From Corynebacterium haematomassiliense (lineage in GTDB: Bacteria > Actinomycetota > Actinomycetes > Mycobacteriales > Mycobacteriaceae), in contig NZ_JACDTZ010000001.1 of the NCBI RefSeq assembly GCF_013978595.1, forward strand, positions 496,001 to 560,000: a stretch of DNA of 64,000 nt, read 5' to 3'. Below the pieces are notes generated by a model. That model did no database searches, was not told the origin of the DNA, and saw only the letters and a program-made list of their open reading frames with translations. The stretch's first letter is position 1. Each line of letters starts with the position of its first letter. Below, piece after piece: positions 1 to 8,136 of this stretch. A program made the position numbers and the translations under genes.

Positions 1-293
1 CCCTCGGCGTCGAAAGGCCCGCCGCCGGCGGTATCCAGCACCTGGAGCTGGGAAAACGGCTCGCCGGAGGGATCCACGGACAGATCCGCCGGCCGGGTCT
101 CATCCGCCCAAGTCGATGCCACGTAGGAGCCCGCGCCGCGCACGTAGGCGGTGTAGCGCGAGCGCATCAGCGTCTCAGCGGTGGGCGCCGCGGCAGCGCC
201 GTTGATGTAGCGCCCGCAGCACGCCTCGTACGGCAGGCCCTGCCCGCAGGGGCACACGGCCCGCACGTCCGCCCACAGCCCGGATTCAGCCAT
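1..293 (-). CDS. YchJ-family SEC-C metal-binding protein (5' part only)
   Basis: This is the N-terminal 97 codons of a minus-strand gene that runs off the left edge. The protein begins MAESGLWADVRAVCPCGQG and carries the zinc-type SEC-C signature, CPCG followed by EACCG and RYI, that opens YchJ/UPF0225 proteins. It continues with the typical TAETLMRSRYTAYV segment (a NTF2-like fold in this family). The biochemical role of the family is unknown. Its ATG overlaps the TAA stop of the upstream hydrolase-OsmC gene by one base (TAATG), so the two are probably translationally coupled. The assignment to the family is firm; the function is not. Confidence 0.85.
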   Translation of the reverse strand, partial: MAESGLWADVRAVCPCGQGLPYEACCGRYINGAAAAPTAETLMRSRYTAYVRGAGSYVASTWADETRPADLSVDPSGEPFSQLQVLDTAGGGPFDAE

Positions 294-1519
294 TACTTGC
301 CCAGGCGCTCCGCGCGGTGGAGCTTGTTCTGGCGGCGTCGGCGTTCAAGCGAGGCGGTCTCCGCAGCCGTTTCAATCTCGCCCTTGGCTACGTAGCCGTC
401 CACGGTGGAGGACGCACCCGCGGCGCGCAGGGTCTCCACCTCGTCGTCCGTCAGGTCGCCGTAGAGGGTGATCAGGCGGGTGAAGGTGCCGTCGCCGTTG
501 TGGTTGACTTCCACGCGGACGTCGTCAAGCTGCATGCCCTTGGCGGCCTCGCGCACCGCCTGCGAGCAGCTGACGGCGAGCGCGGACATGTACAGGCCGG
601 TGGAGGTGACGCCCTGGCCCTTGCCGCCGGTGTTCTTGGAACGGTCGGTGGTGATCGCGCGGTCGGAGGTGCGCACCACGTCGCCGTACTTCGTGCCGCG
701 CGCGGAGTAGGACACGGCGTTGGTGTCCGTGGTCTTCGCCGGGACGAACAGCGGCTGGATGTACTGCTGCGCCCAGGAGCCGATGATGTCCGCGGCGCGA
801 TGCGCGGTGCCCTGGCGGGTGAGCAGGTGGTCCGCTTTGTCCAGCGCCATCAGGGACTTGGGGTAGCGCGCCAGGGAGAAGATGTTCTGGGCGTTGTCGA
901 TGCCGACGGTGACGTCGATAGGCGAGTGCACGACAAGCAGCGGCTTGCGCAGCTTGGGCAGGTACTCCTCCGGGTTGGTGTCGGCGAGGTCCTCGAGGAA
1001 CTCGCGCGAGATGGTCAGCTCGCGGCCGCCGAGCACCACCCCGACCGAGCCGTTCGCATCCGCCTCGCCGATCGCGTGGGCGTAGTGCAGCACCGAGTGC
1101 GCCGGGTCGAAGGGTGCGCCGACGGTGGCCACCGCCTTGATCATCTTCTTCAGCTCCGGGCGGGTGGCGGCCTTTAGCGTGGCGGCGCCGCCGAGGGAGT
1201 GGCCCATGAGCAGCTGCGGGGCCTTGTAGTTCTCCTCCAGCCACAGGGCGGCGGCGACGATGTCGTCCACATTCTCGGAAAACGAGGTGTCTTTGAAATC
1301 GCCCTCGGACTGGCCCAGGCCTGGGAAGTCGAATCGCAGGGTGGCAATGCCGTGCTCAGTCAGCCGCTTGGCAATGCGGGAGGCACCGGGCGTGTGGCGG
1401 GAGCCGGCGAAGCAGTGGGCGAAAATGGCGTAGGCCTGCGCGGGTCCGTCGGGGCGGTCGATGGTCGCGGCCATCATGTGGCCTTTCGACGACGGAACTT
1501 TCACGTTCATAGACAGCAT
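293..1519 (-). CDS. Bifunctional alpha/beta hydrolase - OsmC-family fusion protein
   Basis: A 408-residue two-domain protein. Residues about 1-255 form an alpha/beta hydrolase with the nucleophile elbow GHSLGG (Ser108), a probable acid in HSPIDVTVG near residue 203 and a His in DKADHLL near 230. Residues about 270-408 form an OsmC/Ohr-like domain with the SALAVSC cysteine motif; that family reduces organic hydroperoxides through thiols. The fusion is known in other bacteria and is usually annotated as an oxidative-stress protein; the hydrolase substrate is unknown. ATG codons exist at 1519 and three codons later, so the exact start is uncertain. The downstream YchJ-like gene overlaps it by one base, which suggests a two-gene operon. 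It is divergent from secA2. Confidence 0.9.
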   Translation of the reverse strand: MLSMNVKVPSSKGHMMAATIDRPDGPAQAYAIFAHCFAGSRHTPGASRIAKRLTEHGIATLRFDFPGLGQSEGDFKDTSFSENVDDIVAAALWLEENYKAPQLLMGHSLGGAATLKAATRPELKKMIKAVATVGAPFDPAHSVLHYAHAIGEADANGSVGVVLGGRELTISREFLEDLADTNPEEYLPKLRKPLLVVHSPIDVTVGIDNAQNIFSLARYPKSLMALDKADHLLTRQGTAHRAADIIGSWAQQYIQPLFVPAKTTDTNAVSYSARGTKYGDVVRTSDRAITTDRSKNTGGKGQGVTSTGLYMSALAVSCSQAVREAAKGMQLDDVRVEVNHNGDGTFTRLITLYGDLTDDEVETLRAAGASSTVDGYVAKGEIETAAETASLERRRRQNKLHRAERLGK

Positions 1520-1614
1520 GGGTAGCCGTGTCCTCCTGCGGCTCGGCGGTTCAACGCAACGGTTACTTTCGCTGCAAGACTAATCGTCGCACCAACGGTT
1601 TGGCACGTTGGCGT

Positions 1615-1629
1615 TATTCTTACCTCTTA
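1615..1629 (+). promoter_or_regulatory. Probable leaderless promoter of secA2
   Basis: A -10-like hexamer TATTCT (1615-1620) sits eight bases before the ATG at 1629. There is no Shine-Dalgarno sequence in front of that ATG. The spacing would place the transcription start at or next to the A of the ATG, so the mRNA may be leaderless. No convincing -35 is visible. This is inference from spacing only. Confidence 0.35.
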
Positions 1630-3920
1630 TGGGCAAGTTTGACTGGTTCTGGAAGGCCATGGGCTCCACCACGGAGCGCAACAATAAGAAGTCGAAGGCC
1701 GTTGTCGCGGACGCGCATGGGCTGATCGGGGAGCTTTCGCTTCTCGACGATGCTTCGCTCGCCTCCGCAGTCGCCTCCACCGTGCGCGACGGTGCCATCG
1801 CCGACAAACCGCGTTTTTTGGCCGGGTTGTCCGTCGCCTCCCAGCGCACCCTGGGCATGACGCCGTTCGAGGTGCAGAACCAGGCTGTGCTGCGCCTGCT
1901 GGAGGGCGACGTGATCCAGATGGCCACCGGCGAGGGCAAAACGCTCGTCGGCGCGATGGCCGCCACCGGGTTCGCGTTGCAGGGCAAGCGCGTCCACCTG
2001 ATCACGGTGAACAACTACTTGGCCGCGCGCGACGCGGAGTGGATGCGCCCGCTCGTGGAGTTTTTCGGGTTGACGGTGGCGGCGGTCACGGAGTCGTCGA
2101 CACGCGAAGAGCGCGTGAGCGCCTACCGCAGCGACGTCATCTACGCGCCGGTGACCGAGATCGGCTTCGACCACCTGCGCGACAACCAGATCACCTCCCG
2201 CGAGCTGACCGTGCAGCCGCCTGCCGACGTCGCGCTGGTCGACGAGGCGGACAGCGTACTCGTCGACGAGGCCCTCGTGCCGCTCGTGCTCGCCGGCTCC
2301 GAGGGCTCCAAGCAGGCCACCGGCCAGATCACCGAAGCCGTGTCGAAACTGGACGAAGAGACCGACTACACCATCGACGCCGATGGGCGAAACGCCTTCC
2401 TCACCGAGGACGGCGCGGCGAAGATCGAACGGCTTTTGGGCATCGACTCGCTCTACTCGGACGAGCACATCGGCACGACTCTCGTGCGTGTGAACTTGGC
2501 GCTGCACGCGAAGGCCTTGCTGATCCGCGACGTGCACTACATCGTCGACGACGGCAAAGTCGCGCTTGTGGACGCCTCCCGCGGGCGCGTGGCGGAGCTG
2601 CAGCGCTGGCCCGACGGCCTGCAGGCCGCGGTGGAGTCCAAGGAGGGGCTGGACGTGTCCGAAGGCGGGCGCATCCTGGATTCCATCACTTTGCAGGCGC
2701 TCATGCGCCGCTACCCGCTGGTGTGCGGCATGACCGGCACCGCGGTGGAGGCGACCGACCAGTTGCGCAGCTTCTACGGCCTCCGCGTGTCTGTGATTGA
2801 CCGCGCCAAGGAGCTGCAGCGCTTCGACGAGGCGGACCGGATCTACGCCACGATGGAGGAGAAGAACTCGGCGATCGTCGACGAGATCGAGCACATCAAC
2901 TCCACCGGCCAGCCGGTGCTGGTGGGCACACACGACGTGGCGGAGTCCGAGGCGCTGGCGGAAGCGCTTCAGGCCCGCGGCATCGCGGTCAACGTGCTCA
3001 ACGCGAAAAACGACGCGGAGGAGGCGCGCATCATCGCCGAGGCCGGCGATGTGGGACGCGTGACCGTCTCCACGCAGATGGCGGGCCGCGGCACGGATAT
3101 CCGCCTCGGCGGCGCGGATGAACGCGACCACGACAAGGTGGCCTCGCTCGGCGGCCTGGCCGTGATCGGCACAGCCCGCCACCGCACCGCGCGCCTAGAC
3201 AACCAGCTGCGCGGCCGCGCCGGCCGTCAGGGCGACCCGGGGCTGAGCGTGTTCTTCGTCTCCCTCGACGACGACATTGTCACCTCCGGCGGCGACGGGG
3301 AGCAGTTCTCTGCTCAGCCGGAGCCGGACGGACGCATCACGGGCAACCGCGCCCAAAGCTTCATCGAGCACTGCCAGCGCGTCACCGAAGGCCAACTCCT
3401 GGAGATCCACTCACAGACCTGGAAGTACAACAAGCTGCTGGCGGACCACCGAGACATCCTGGACGAACGGCGCGCCGCGTTGCTGGACACGGACACCGCG
3501 TGGCGCGAACTGTCGGAGCGCTCCCCGCAGCGCGCCGCCGAGCTTTCGCACCTGCCGCAGGACGTGCTCGAGCAGGCGGCCCGGGAGATCATGCTGTTCC
3601 ACCTGGACGCCGAGTGGTCCGAGCACCTGGCGCTGATGGACGATGTCCGCGAGTCCATCCACTTGCGCGCCATCGCCCGCGAAACGCCGATCGACGAGTA
3701 CCACCGCATCGCTGTGCGCGAGTTCAAGGACTTGGCCAACCGGGCGGTCGCCGCGGCGGTAGAAACATTCAACACCGTGGACATTGACGCCGACGGCGCG
3801 CACCTGGCGGACGCAGGCTGGAAGCGCCCGAGCGCGACGTGGACGTACATGGTGTCCGACAACCCGCTGGCGGGTTCCGGCAACTCAGTCATTTCCGGTA
3901 TCGGCAACATTTTTCGCTAG
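1629..3920 (+). CDS. secA2: Accessory Sec translocase ATPase SecA2
   Basis: A 763-residue SecA-type motor ATPase, shorter than housekeeping SecA1 (about 840-960). It has the DEAD-like nucleotide-binding fold: Walker A in MATGEGKT, Walker B in VDEADSVL, and the second NBD motifs GRGTDIRLGG and QLRGRAGRQGDPG. The C-terminal zinc-binding tail of SecA1 is absent, as expected for actinobacterial SecA2, which exports a small set of proteins through SecYEG. The ATG at 1629 (MGKFDWFWKAMG) is chosen over an upstream in-frame TTG at 1608 because it matches the usual family N-terminus. The position next to odhI agrees with the recalled order in C. glutamicum. Confidence 0.93.
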   Translation: MGKFDWFWKAMGSTTERNNKKSKAVVADAHGLIGELSLLDDASLASAVASTVRDGAIADKPRFLAGLSVASQRTLGMTPFEVQNQAVLRLLEGDVIQMATGEGKTLVGAMAATGFALQGKRVHLITVNNYLAARDAEWMRPLVEFFGLTVAAVTESSTREERVSAYRSDVIYAPVTEIGFDHLRDNQITSRELTVQPPADVALVDEADSVLVDEALVPLVLAGSEGSKQATGQITEAVSKLDEETDYTIDADGRNAFLTEDGAAKIERLLGIDSLYSDEHIGTTLVRVNLALHAKALLIRDVHYIVDDGKVALVDASRGRVAELQRWPDGLQAAVESKEGLDVSEGGRILDSITLQALMRRYPLVCGMTGTAVEATDQLRSFYGLRVSVIDRAKELQRFDEADRIYATMEEKNSAIVDEIEHINSTGQPVLVGTHDVAESEALAEALQARGIAVNVLNAKNDAEEARIIAEAGDVGRVTVSTQMAGRGTDIRLGGADERDHDKVASLGGLAVIGTARHRTARLDNQLRGRAGRQGDPGLSVFFVSLDDDIVTSGGDGEQFSAQPEPDGRITGNRAQSFIEHCQRVTEGQLLEIHSQTWKYNKLLADHRDILDERRAALLDTDTAWRELSERSPQRAAELSHLPQDVLEQAAREIMLFHLDAEWSEHLALMDDVRESIHLRAIARETPIDEYHRIAVREFKDLANRAVAAAVETFNTVDIDADGAHLADAGWKRPSATWTYMVSDNPLAGSGNSVISGIGNIFR

Positions 3921-3959
3921 GCATTATCCGGTAGCCGCCCCTCGCGGCGGGCCGGACGC

Positions 3960-4007
3960 TATTATGGCGAGAGATCTCAACCACGACTCGAAAGTCAGGA
4001 GTTACCC
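3960..4007 (+). promoter_or_regulatory. odhI promoter element and ribosome binding site
   Basis: TATTAT at 3960-3965 is a good sigma-A -10 hexamer. AGGAG at 3997-4001 lies six bases before the odhI ATG. A GC-rich inverted repeat (CCGCC/GGCGG, about 3935-3950) between secA2 and this -10 could end secA2 transcription. No clear -35 was found. Confidence 0.45.
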
Positions 4008-4433
4008 ATGAGCGACAACACGCCGCAGAACCAGGTCGAAACCACCTCGGTATTCCGCGCAGACCTGCTCAAGGAGATGGAGTCCGGAGCTGCGACGTCT
4101 GCGGACTCCGCCGCCGGTGCGGACCAGCTGTCGGATGGGGAGGCACTCCTCGTAGTCAAGCGCGGCCCGAACGCGGGTGCGCGTTTCCTGCTGGACCAGG
4201 ATTCCACCACTGCGGGCCGCCACCCGGAGGCCGACATCTTCCTCGACGACGTGACCGTGTCCCGTCGTCACGCAGAGTTCCGTCGCAACGAGGGCGGCTA
4301 CGAGGTCGTGGACGTGGGCTCGCTCAACGGCACCTACGTCAACCGCGAGCCGCGCAACTCCCAGGAGCTGACCAACGGCGACGAAATCCAGATTGGTAAA
4401 TTCCGTCTGGTCTTCATCACCGCCGGCAACTAG
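4008..4433 (+). CDS. odhI: OdhI/GarA-type FHA-domain regulator of 2-oxoglutarate metabolism
   Basis: A 141-residue protein with the ETTSVF phospho-acceptor motif (Thr12, Thr13) and an FHA domain from about residue 45 (AGRHPEADIFLDD, VSRRHAEF, GSLNGTYVN). In C. glutamicum the unphosphorylated protein binds the E1 subunit of 2-oxoglutarate dehydrogenase and inhibits it; phosphorylation of the ETTS motif by PknG and other Ser/Thr kinases makes the FHA domain bind its own tail and releases the enzyme. GarA is the mycobacterial counterpart. Sequence and context leave little doubt. It has its own AGGAG ribosome binding site. ftsR follows after 20 bases, so co-transcription is likely. Confidence 0.97.
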   Translation: MSDNTPQNQVETTSVFRADLLKEMESGAATSADSAAGADQLSDGEALLVVKRGPNAGARFLLDQDSTTAGRHPEADIFLDDVTVSRRHAEFRRNEGGYEVVDVGSLNGTYVNREPRNSQELTNGDEIQIGKFRLVFITAGN

Positions 4434-4453
4434 TTAGAGAAGAGTTCGATCAC

Positions 4454-5215
4454 GTGAGCGCAATCCGTCAAACGGCACCAGCCGCTACCCCCGCGAAGCC
4501 GGCGAAGGCCGCCAAGGCAACCAAGACCGCGAAAACGATGTCCATCGGCGTGGTGCTTGAGCGTCTGCGCACCGAGTTCCCGGACGTGACCGTCTCCAAG
4601 ATCCGCTTCCTCGAGTCCGAGGGGCTGATCACTCCGCAACGCACCGCCTCCGGCTACCGCCGCTTCACCGAGGAAGATGTGGAGCGTCTGCGCTACATCC
4701 TGGTCACCCAGCGCGACAACTACCTGCCGCTGAAGGTCATCCGCGAGCAGCTCGAGGCGATGGATTCCGGCCACGTCACCGCGATCCTTACCGCCGGCGA
4801 GTCCGAGCCGATGATTTCCCCAGAGAACTTCCGCGCGCCGTCGGCGACGCAGCTGACCGACGCGGACGTGGCCGAGCAGGCCCAGGCGGATCCGTCGACG
4901 GTGGAGGAGTACATCAAGGTCGGCCTGATCACCCCGGATGCCGCCGGGCTGTTTACCGCCGACGACGTCCGTACCGTCACCACCGCACTGTCGCTGTCCG
5001 AGTTCGGCTTCGACGCCCGCCACCTGAAGACGCTGCGCACCGCGGCGGCCCGTCAGGCCGACATGATCAACCAGGTTGCGGAGCCGGTGTCGAAGTCCGG
5101 CAAGGTCACCGCGAAGCAGAAGGCCGAGGAGATCGGCCAGCAGATGTCCGCGCTGGTCGTGTCCCTGCACGCGTCGCTGGTGAAAAACGAGCTGCGCAAG
5201 CAGCTGGGGAGCTAA
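4454..5215 (+). CDS. ftsR: FtsR-type MerR-family transcriptional regulator
   Basis: A 253-residue protein starting with GTG. A low-complexity Ala/Lys/Pro stretch (residues 1-28) precedes a MerR winged helix-turn-helix (VSKIRFLESEGLI, SGYRRFTEEDVERLRYI). The remaining part is a longer effector/dimer region than in classical MerR proteins. In C. glutamicum the gene after odhI (cg1631) encodes FtsR, an activator of ftsZ; Rv1828 holds this position in M. tuberculosis. The next gene starts with an ATG that overlaps this TAA by one base. Function is assigned by synteny and domain; the DNA target was not tested. Confidence 0.85.
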   Translation: MSAIRQTAPAATPAKPAKAAKATKTAKTMSIGVVLERLRTEFPDVTVSKIRFLESEGLITPQRTASGYRRFTEEDVERLRYILVTQRDNYLPLKVIREQLEAMDSGHVTAILTAGESEPMISPENFRAPSATQLTDADVAEQAQADPSTVEEYIKVGLITPDAAGLFTADDVRTVTTALSLSEFGFDARHLKTLRTAAARQADMINQVAEPVSKSGKVTAKQKAEEIGQQMSALVVSLHASLVKNELRKQLGS

Positions 5216-5775
5216 TGGAGGCCGTCAACCTCATCGGCGTGTTTCCGGTCGGCCCGGAAGATTTCCTCTGCGCCCTGCTGCAGCGCCCCACGAACGGCCG
5301 GTGCATTCCCGTGTGGCTGCCGCCGATGGAGGGCGCTGAGCTGGCCATGCGCCTAGACGGGTGGGCCCCGAACCGACCGCGTCCCGTCGACGCGATCGCG
5401 GAGCTTATCCGCACCTCCACTAACGGAGCGGACAGCCTTGAGCTGTCCAGTTACGTCGACGGCACCTTTATGGCCACCCTGACCATCTACGGCGGCACCG
5501 AGATTGACCTGCGGGCGTCCGACGCGCTGTTGTTGGCCGAGGAGCTGGACATGGAGCTGACTGTCGACGACACGGTCGCCGCCCAGGCCTCGGTGTTCTT
5601 GTCGCAAGAGGACGCGGAGCGCTACCTGCAGGCGGAGATCGAGATCGAAGATTTCACGGAACAGTCCGCCTCCGCCAGCGGCGACGCCCAGGCCGACGCG
5701 GACTTCGAAGCGTTGATGCGCAGCCTCGGAGTCGACAACTCGGATTTGGGGGAGGATAACCCCGAGGAGGGGTAA
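5215..5775 (+). CDS. Bifunctional nuclease family (DUF151) protein
   Basis: A 186-residue protein of the BFN/DUF151 family, recognisable from FPVGPEDFLCALLQ, CIPVWLPPMEGAELAMRLDG and the RASDALLLAEELDMEL segment. Plant members have been reported to have nuclease activity; the bacterial role is unclear. The C-terminus is strongly acidic (ENPEEG). The start ATG overlaps the ftsR stop (TAATG), so it belongs to the odhI-ftsR transcription unit. Homologues sit between the two MerR genes in mycobacteria and corynebacteria, which suggests a role linked to that regulatory pair. Confidence 0.85.
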   Translation: MEAVNLIGVFPVGPEDFLCALLQRPTNGRCIPVWLPPMEGAELAMRLDGWAPNRPRPVDAIAELIRTSTNGADSLELSSYVDGTFMATLTIYGGTEIDLRASDALLLAEELDMELTVDDTVAAQASVFLSQEDAERYLQAEIEIEDFTEQSASASGDAQADADFEALMRSLGVDNSDLGEDNPEEG

Positions 5776-5779
5776 AACC

Positions 5780-5893
5780 CTCAAGTAATCCTTGAGAGTT
5801 TCGGCGTGTTACGCATGTGACTATTGACCAGCTACGTATGCTTACCCTTTAATAGTCATTAGGCTTCGAGCTAACTTTCATGGGAGTAATTAC
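5780..5893 (+). promoter_or_regulatory. Promoter of the second MerR gene with two inverted repeats
   Basis: Three elements lie in the 118-base gap. CTCAAG-5-CTTGAG (5780-5796) is a perfect inverted repeat starting five bases after the upstream stop. TGACTATT (5818-5825) and AATAGTCA (5851-5858) form a second perfect 8-bp inverted repeat with a 25-base spacer. Its arms overlap a -35 TTGACC (5824-5829) and a -10-like TTTAAT (5848-5853) spaced 18 bases apart. GGGAG at about 5883 could serve as ribosome binding site. The layout fits autoregulation or control by a MerR-type dimer, which often twists promoters with long spacers. Confidence 0.55.
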
Positions 5894-6460
5894 GTGAGCA
5901 TCATCGAGGAAAACCAGGACGGCCTGTTCGACGCTGTGCAGGAGTCGCTTTTCGACGTCGGCCCGTCCGACGAAGTCGGCTACCGCGTGCCGATCGCCTG
6001 CCAGGTCGCCGGCATCACCTACCGCCAGCTCGACTACTGGGCACGCACCGGCCTTGTGCGCCCGTCCATCCGTGGCGCTAAGGGCTCCGGCTCTCAGCGC
6101 CTGTACTCCTTCAAGGACATCCTGGTCCTGAAGATCGTCAAGGGTCTGCTCGACACCGGTATCTCGCTGCAGAACATCCGCCTCGCAGTGGACAAGCTGC
6201 GTGACCGCGGTGTGTCCGACATCGCCGAGATCACCCTCGTCTCCGACGGCGTGACCGTCTACGAGTGCCGCTCCAACGAGGAGATCATCGACCTCCTCGG
6301 CGGCGGCCAGGGCGTGTTCGGCATCGCCGTGCCGCAGATCATGAAGGAGCTGACCGGCACCATCTCCGCGTTCCCGTCGGAGCGCGTCACCGAGGACGAC
6401 GCCGACAACGTCATCGGCTTCGACGAGCTGGCGGACCGCCGCCGTCGCAAGACCTCCTAA
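5894..6460 (+). CDS. MerR-family regulator (ResR/McdR-like position)
   Basis: A 188-residue protein starting with GTG. Residues about 28-100 form a MerR helix-turn-helix: GYRVPIACQVAGITYRQLDY, WARTGLVRPS, GSQRLYSFKDILVLKIVKGLLD. The C-terminal part ends in an Arg/Lys-rich tail (ADRRRRKTS). In M. tuberculosis the gene at this position (Rv1830) is ResR/McdR, linked to growth, division and antibiotic resilience; the corynebacterial counterpart follows the DUF151 gene. It has a separate promoter with inverted repeats just upstream, and a strong terminator directly after it. Family assignment is firm; orthology is inferred from gene order. Confidence 0.87.
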   Translation: MSIIEENQDGLFDAVQESLFDVGPSDEVGYRVPIACQVAGITYRQLDYWARTGLVRPSIRGAKGSGSQRLYSFKDILVLKIVKGLLDTGISLQNIRLAVDKLRDRGVSDIAEITLVSDGVTVYECRSNEEIIDLLGGGQGVFGIAVPQIMKELTGTISAFPSERVTEDDADNVIGFDELADRRRRKTS

Positions 6461-6471
6461 ATGAAGCGTTT

Positions 6472-6512
6472 AGGCCCGGGCTGGGATCACTCCCACCAGC
6501 CCGGGCCTTTTT
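6472..6512 (+). terminator. Rho-independent terminator after the MerR gene
   Basis: AGGCCCGGGCTGG (6472-6484) pairs perfectly with CCAGCCCGGGCCT (6496-6508) around an 11-base loop and runs into five T residues. It begins 11 bases after the stop codon. Confidence 0.92.
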
Positions 6513-6527
6513 CTATGTCCTCGCCGC

Positions 6528-6612
6528 ACAGACCCTGGGAGGCAGAGCCTGGGATCGCTCGATTTTCGCCCGATCCCAGGCTTAGGATCCCAGGGTCTGT
6601 CGCAGGGGGGGG
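6528..6612. repeat. Nested inverted repeat (cruciform-like) and G8 tract
   Basis: ACAGACCCTGGGA (6528-6540) pairs with TCCCAGGGTCTGT (6588-6600), and inside it GCCTGGGATCG (6547-6557) pairs with CGATCCCAGGC (6571-6581). Both stems are perfect. A run of eight G follows at 6605-6612. The element lies between convergent genes, where it may end transcription of the minus-strand VWA gene, although no T-tract follows on that strand. Confidence 0.7.
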
Positions 6613-6624
6613 CTGACCGGATGC

Positions 6625-8088
6625 CTACAGGCCGGATGCCTGCTTCACGGCGCCGTCGATGCCGTCGGCTTGCTTCGCATCCACGGTCTTCGCGGACAGG
6701 GCCTCGACCGCCTTGTCCGCTTCGCCCTCGCCGACGCGCACGACGGTGATCTCCACCTTGTCGCCGGCCGCGCCTCGCACTGCGTCTTCGAATGCCTTGT
6801 CGTCGCCAGCATCGGCCGTGCCAGTGGTGACCAGGACGACGCGGGTTTTCGCTTCGCCAGCACCATAGGCGCCTGCGGCTGCCTCGACGGCCTGGCGGGT
6901 CTGGGGCACGCCGCCGGTGAGGAAGCGTCGCACCGCCACGGCGACGGAATCGGCGTCGGGGGAGACGCTGATGTTCTGGCGGTAGCCCACTACAACTCCT
7001 GGGTTCAGCGGGGAGGAGTAGTTCCACAGGCCGACCTGCTTGCCCTTGCCGCCGAGCTCGAGCGCGGCGTTTGCGATGGCGTCCTTCGCCGGCTGGAGGT
7101 ACGGGCTCATCGCATCGGAGGTGTCTAGGAGGAACAGGGTGTTTTCGGGCTGCAGGGCGCCGGCATTGGCACCGGCGGCGTCAGCGCTTTCGCCGCCAGC
7201 AGCCTTGTCAGCGTCAGCGCCATCCTGCGCTCCGTCCTTCTTCGCGTCCGATGTGATGGCCTCGCCGCCGGCGGGCAGGGCAGCGGCCCACACCAGATCG
7301 GAGACGGCCGGCTGGTCCTTTTCGGTGCCGTCGAAACGCTCGGAGGCGAAGCGGGCGAAGTCCTGGCCCGCGCGGGCCTGGTTCTCGTCGACCTTGTCGT
7401 TCTGGTTCAGCGGGAACGCGGCGTAGACGGCGTCGGCGCCAACCGGGGTGAACTTCAGCCCTTCCGGCACGGCGTCCTCGGCGGTGGCGAGGTACTCGCC
7501 GGCATCTGCGTTGAGCTCGTCGGCGCTGCCGATGCGCTGATCGGTCAGCGCCTGCACGGCGTCGTTGTCGTTGCCTGCCACCTGCGAGGCCACCAGGGCG
7601 GAGGCGGCCGATTCCTCGGAGACGGGGAAGCGGACCTTATCCACGGTCAGGTCCTCGAGCTTGACTTCATCCTTACCGGCCACGCCGACCGCTTCGCTGT
7701 ACGCGGGCTGCGCATCAGACACGGCGGGGGTGCGGCCGGCGCTTTCCAGCGACTGGTGGGTCACCGCCGTGTTCGGGGCGACGAAGACCGCGGCGTCAGC
7801 AACAGAGTCGACCAGCTGGGGCTTCACGCAATAGTCGCGGACGACGGGGGCGGAGTCACCGTAGGCGTCCACAAGCGATTGGCCCGCGCCCTTGTCGGAG
7901 GCCGCGACAGGCAGCACGAGCTCGCCCGCGACGCATTCCTCGGCCTTCGCCTCAGTGCTGCCGGCATCGTCGCCGCGGCTGGACAACCACCAGATCACGG
8001 CCGCCGCGATCAGGGCCAGCACCACCAGTAAGGCGATGAGCTCTCCGGACAGCCTGTAGTTGTTTTTGCCGCTTGCGTGCTTCGCCAC
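6625..8088 (-). CDS. Membrane-anchored VWA-domain protein
   Basis: A 487-residue protein with one N-terminal membrane anchor (residues about 15-36, GELIALLVVLALIAAAVIWW). The large exported part begins with CVAGELVLPVAAS and resembles solute-binding-like substrate folds. From about residue 315 a von Willebrand A domain starts (ENTLFLLDTSDAMSPYL). The MIDAS motif is degenerate: the third DxSxS position is Ala (DTSDA). Ala, Asp and Glu are abundant. Related proteins are found at this place in corynebacteria without known function; a cell-envelope binding role is inferred. It is the first of a long minus-strand series but has its own gap upstream. Confidence 0.75.
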   Translation of the reverse strand: MAKHASGKNNYRLSGELIALLVVLALIAAAVIWWLSSRGDDAGSTEAKAEECVAGELVLPVAASDKGAGQSLVDAYGDSAPVVRDYCVKPQLVDSVADAAVFVAPNTAVTHQSLESAGRTPAVSDAQPAYSEAVGVAGKDEVKLEDLTVDKVRFPVSEESAASALVASQVAGNDNDAVQALTDQRIGSADELNADAGEYLATAEDAVPEGLKFTPVGADAVYAAFPLNQNDKVDENQARAGQDFARFASERFDGTEKDQPAVSDLVWAAALPAGGEAITSDAKKDGAQDGADADKAAGGESADAAGANAGALQPENTLFLLDTSDAMSPYLQPAKDAIANAALELGGKGKQVGLWNYSSPLNPGVVVGYRQNISVSPDADSVAVAVRRFLTGGVPQTRQAVEAAAGAYGAGEAKTRVVLVTTGTADAGDDKAFEDAVRGAAGDKVEITVVRVGEGEADKAVEALSAKTVDAKQADGIDGAVKQASGL

Positions 8089-8136
8089 CGGAATCGCCGC
8101 CTTTATCGATCGAACGAGTGAAAACCGTCTTCGAGT

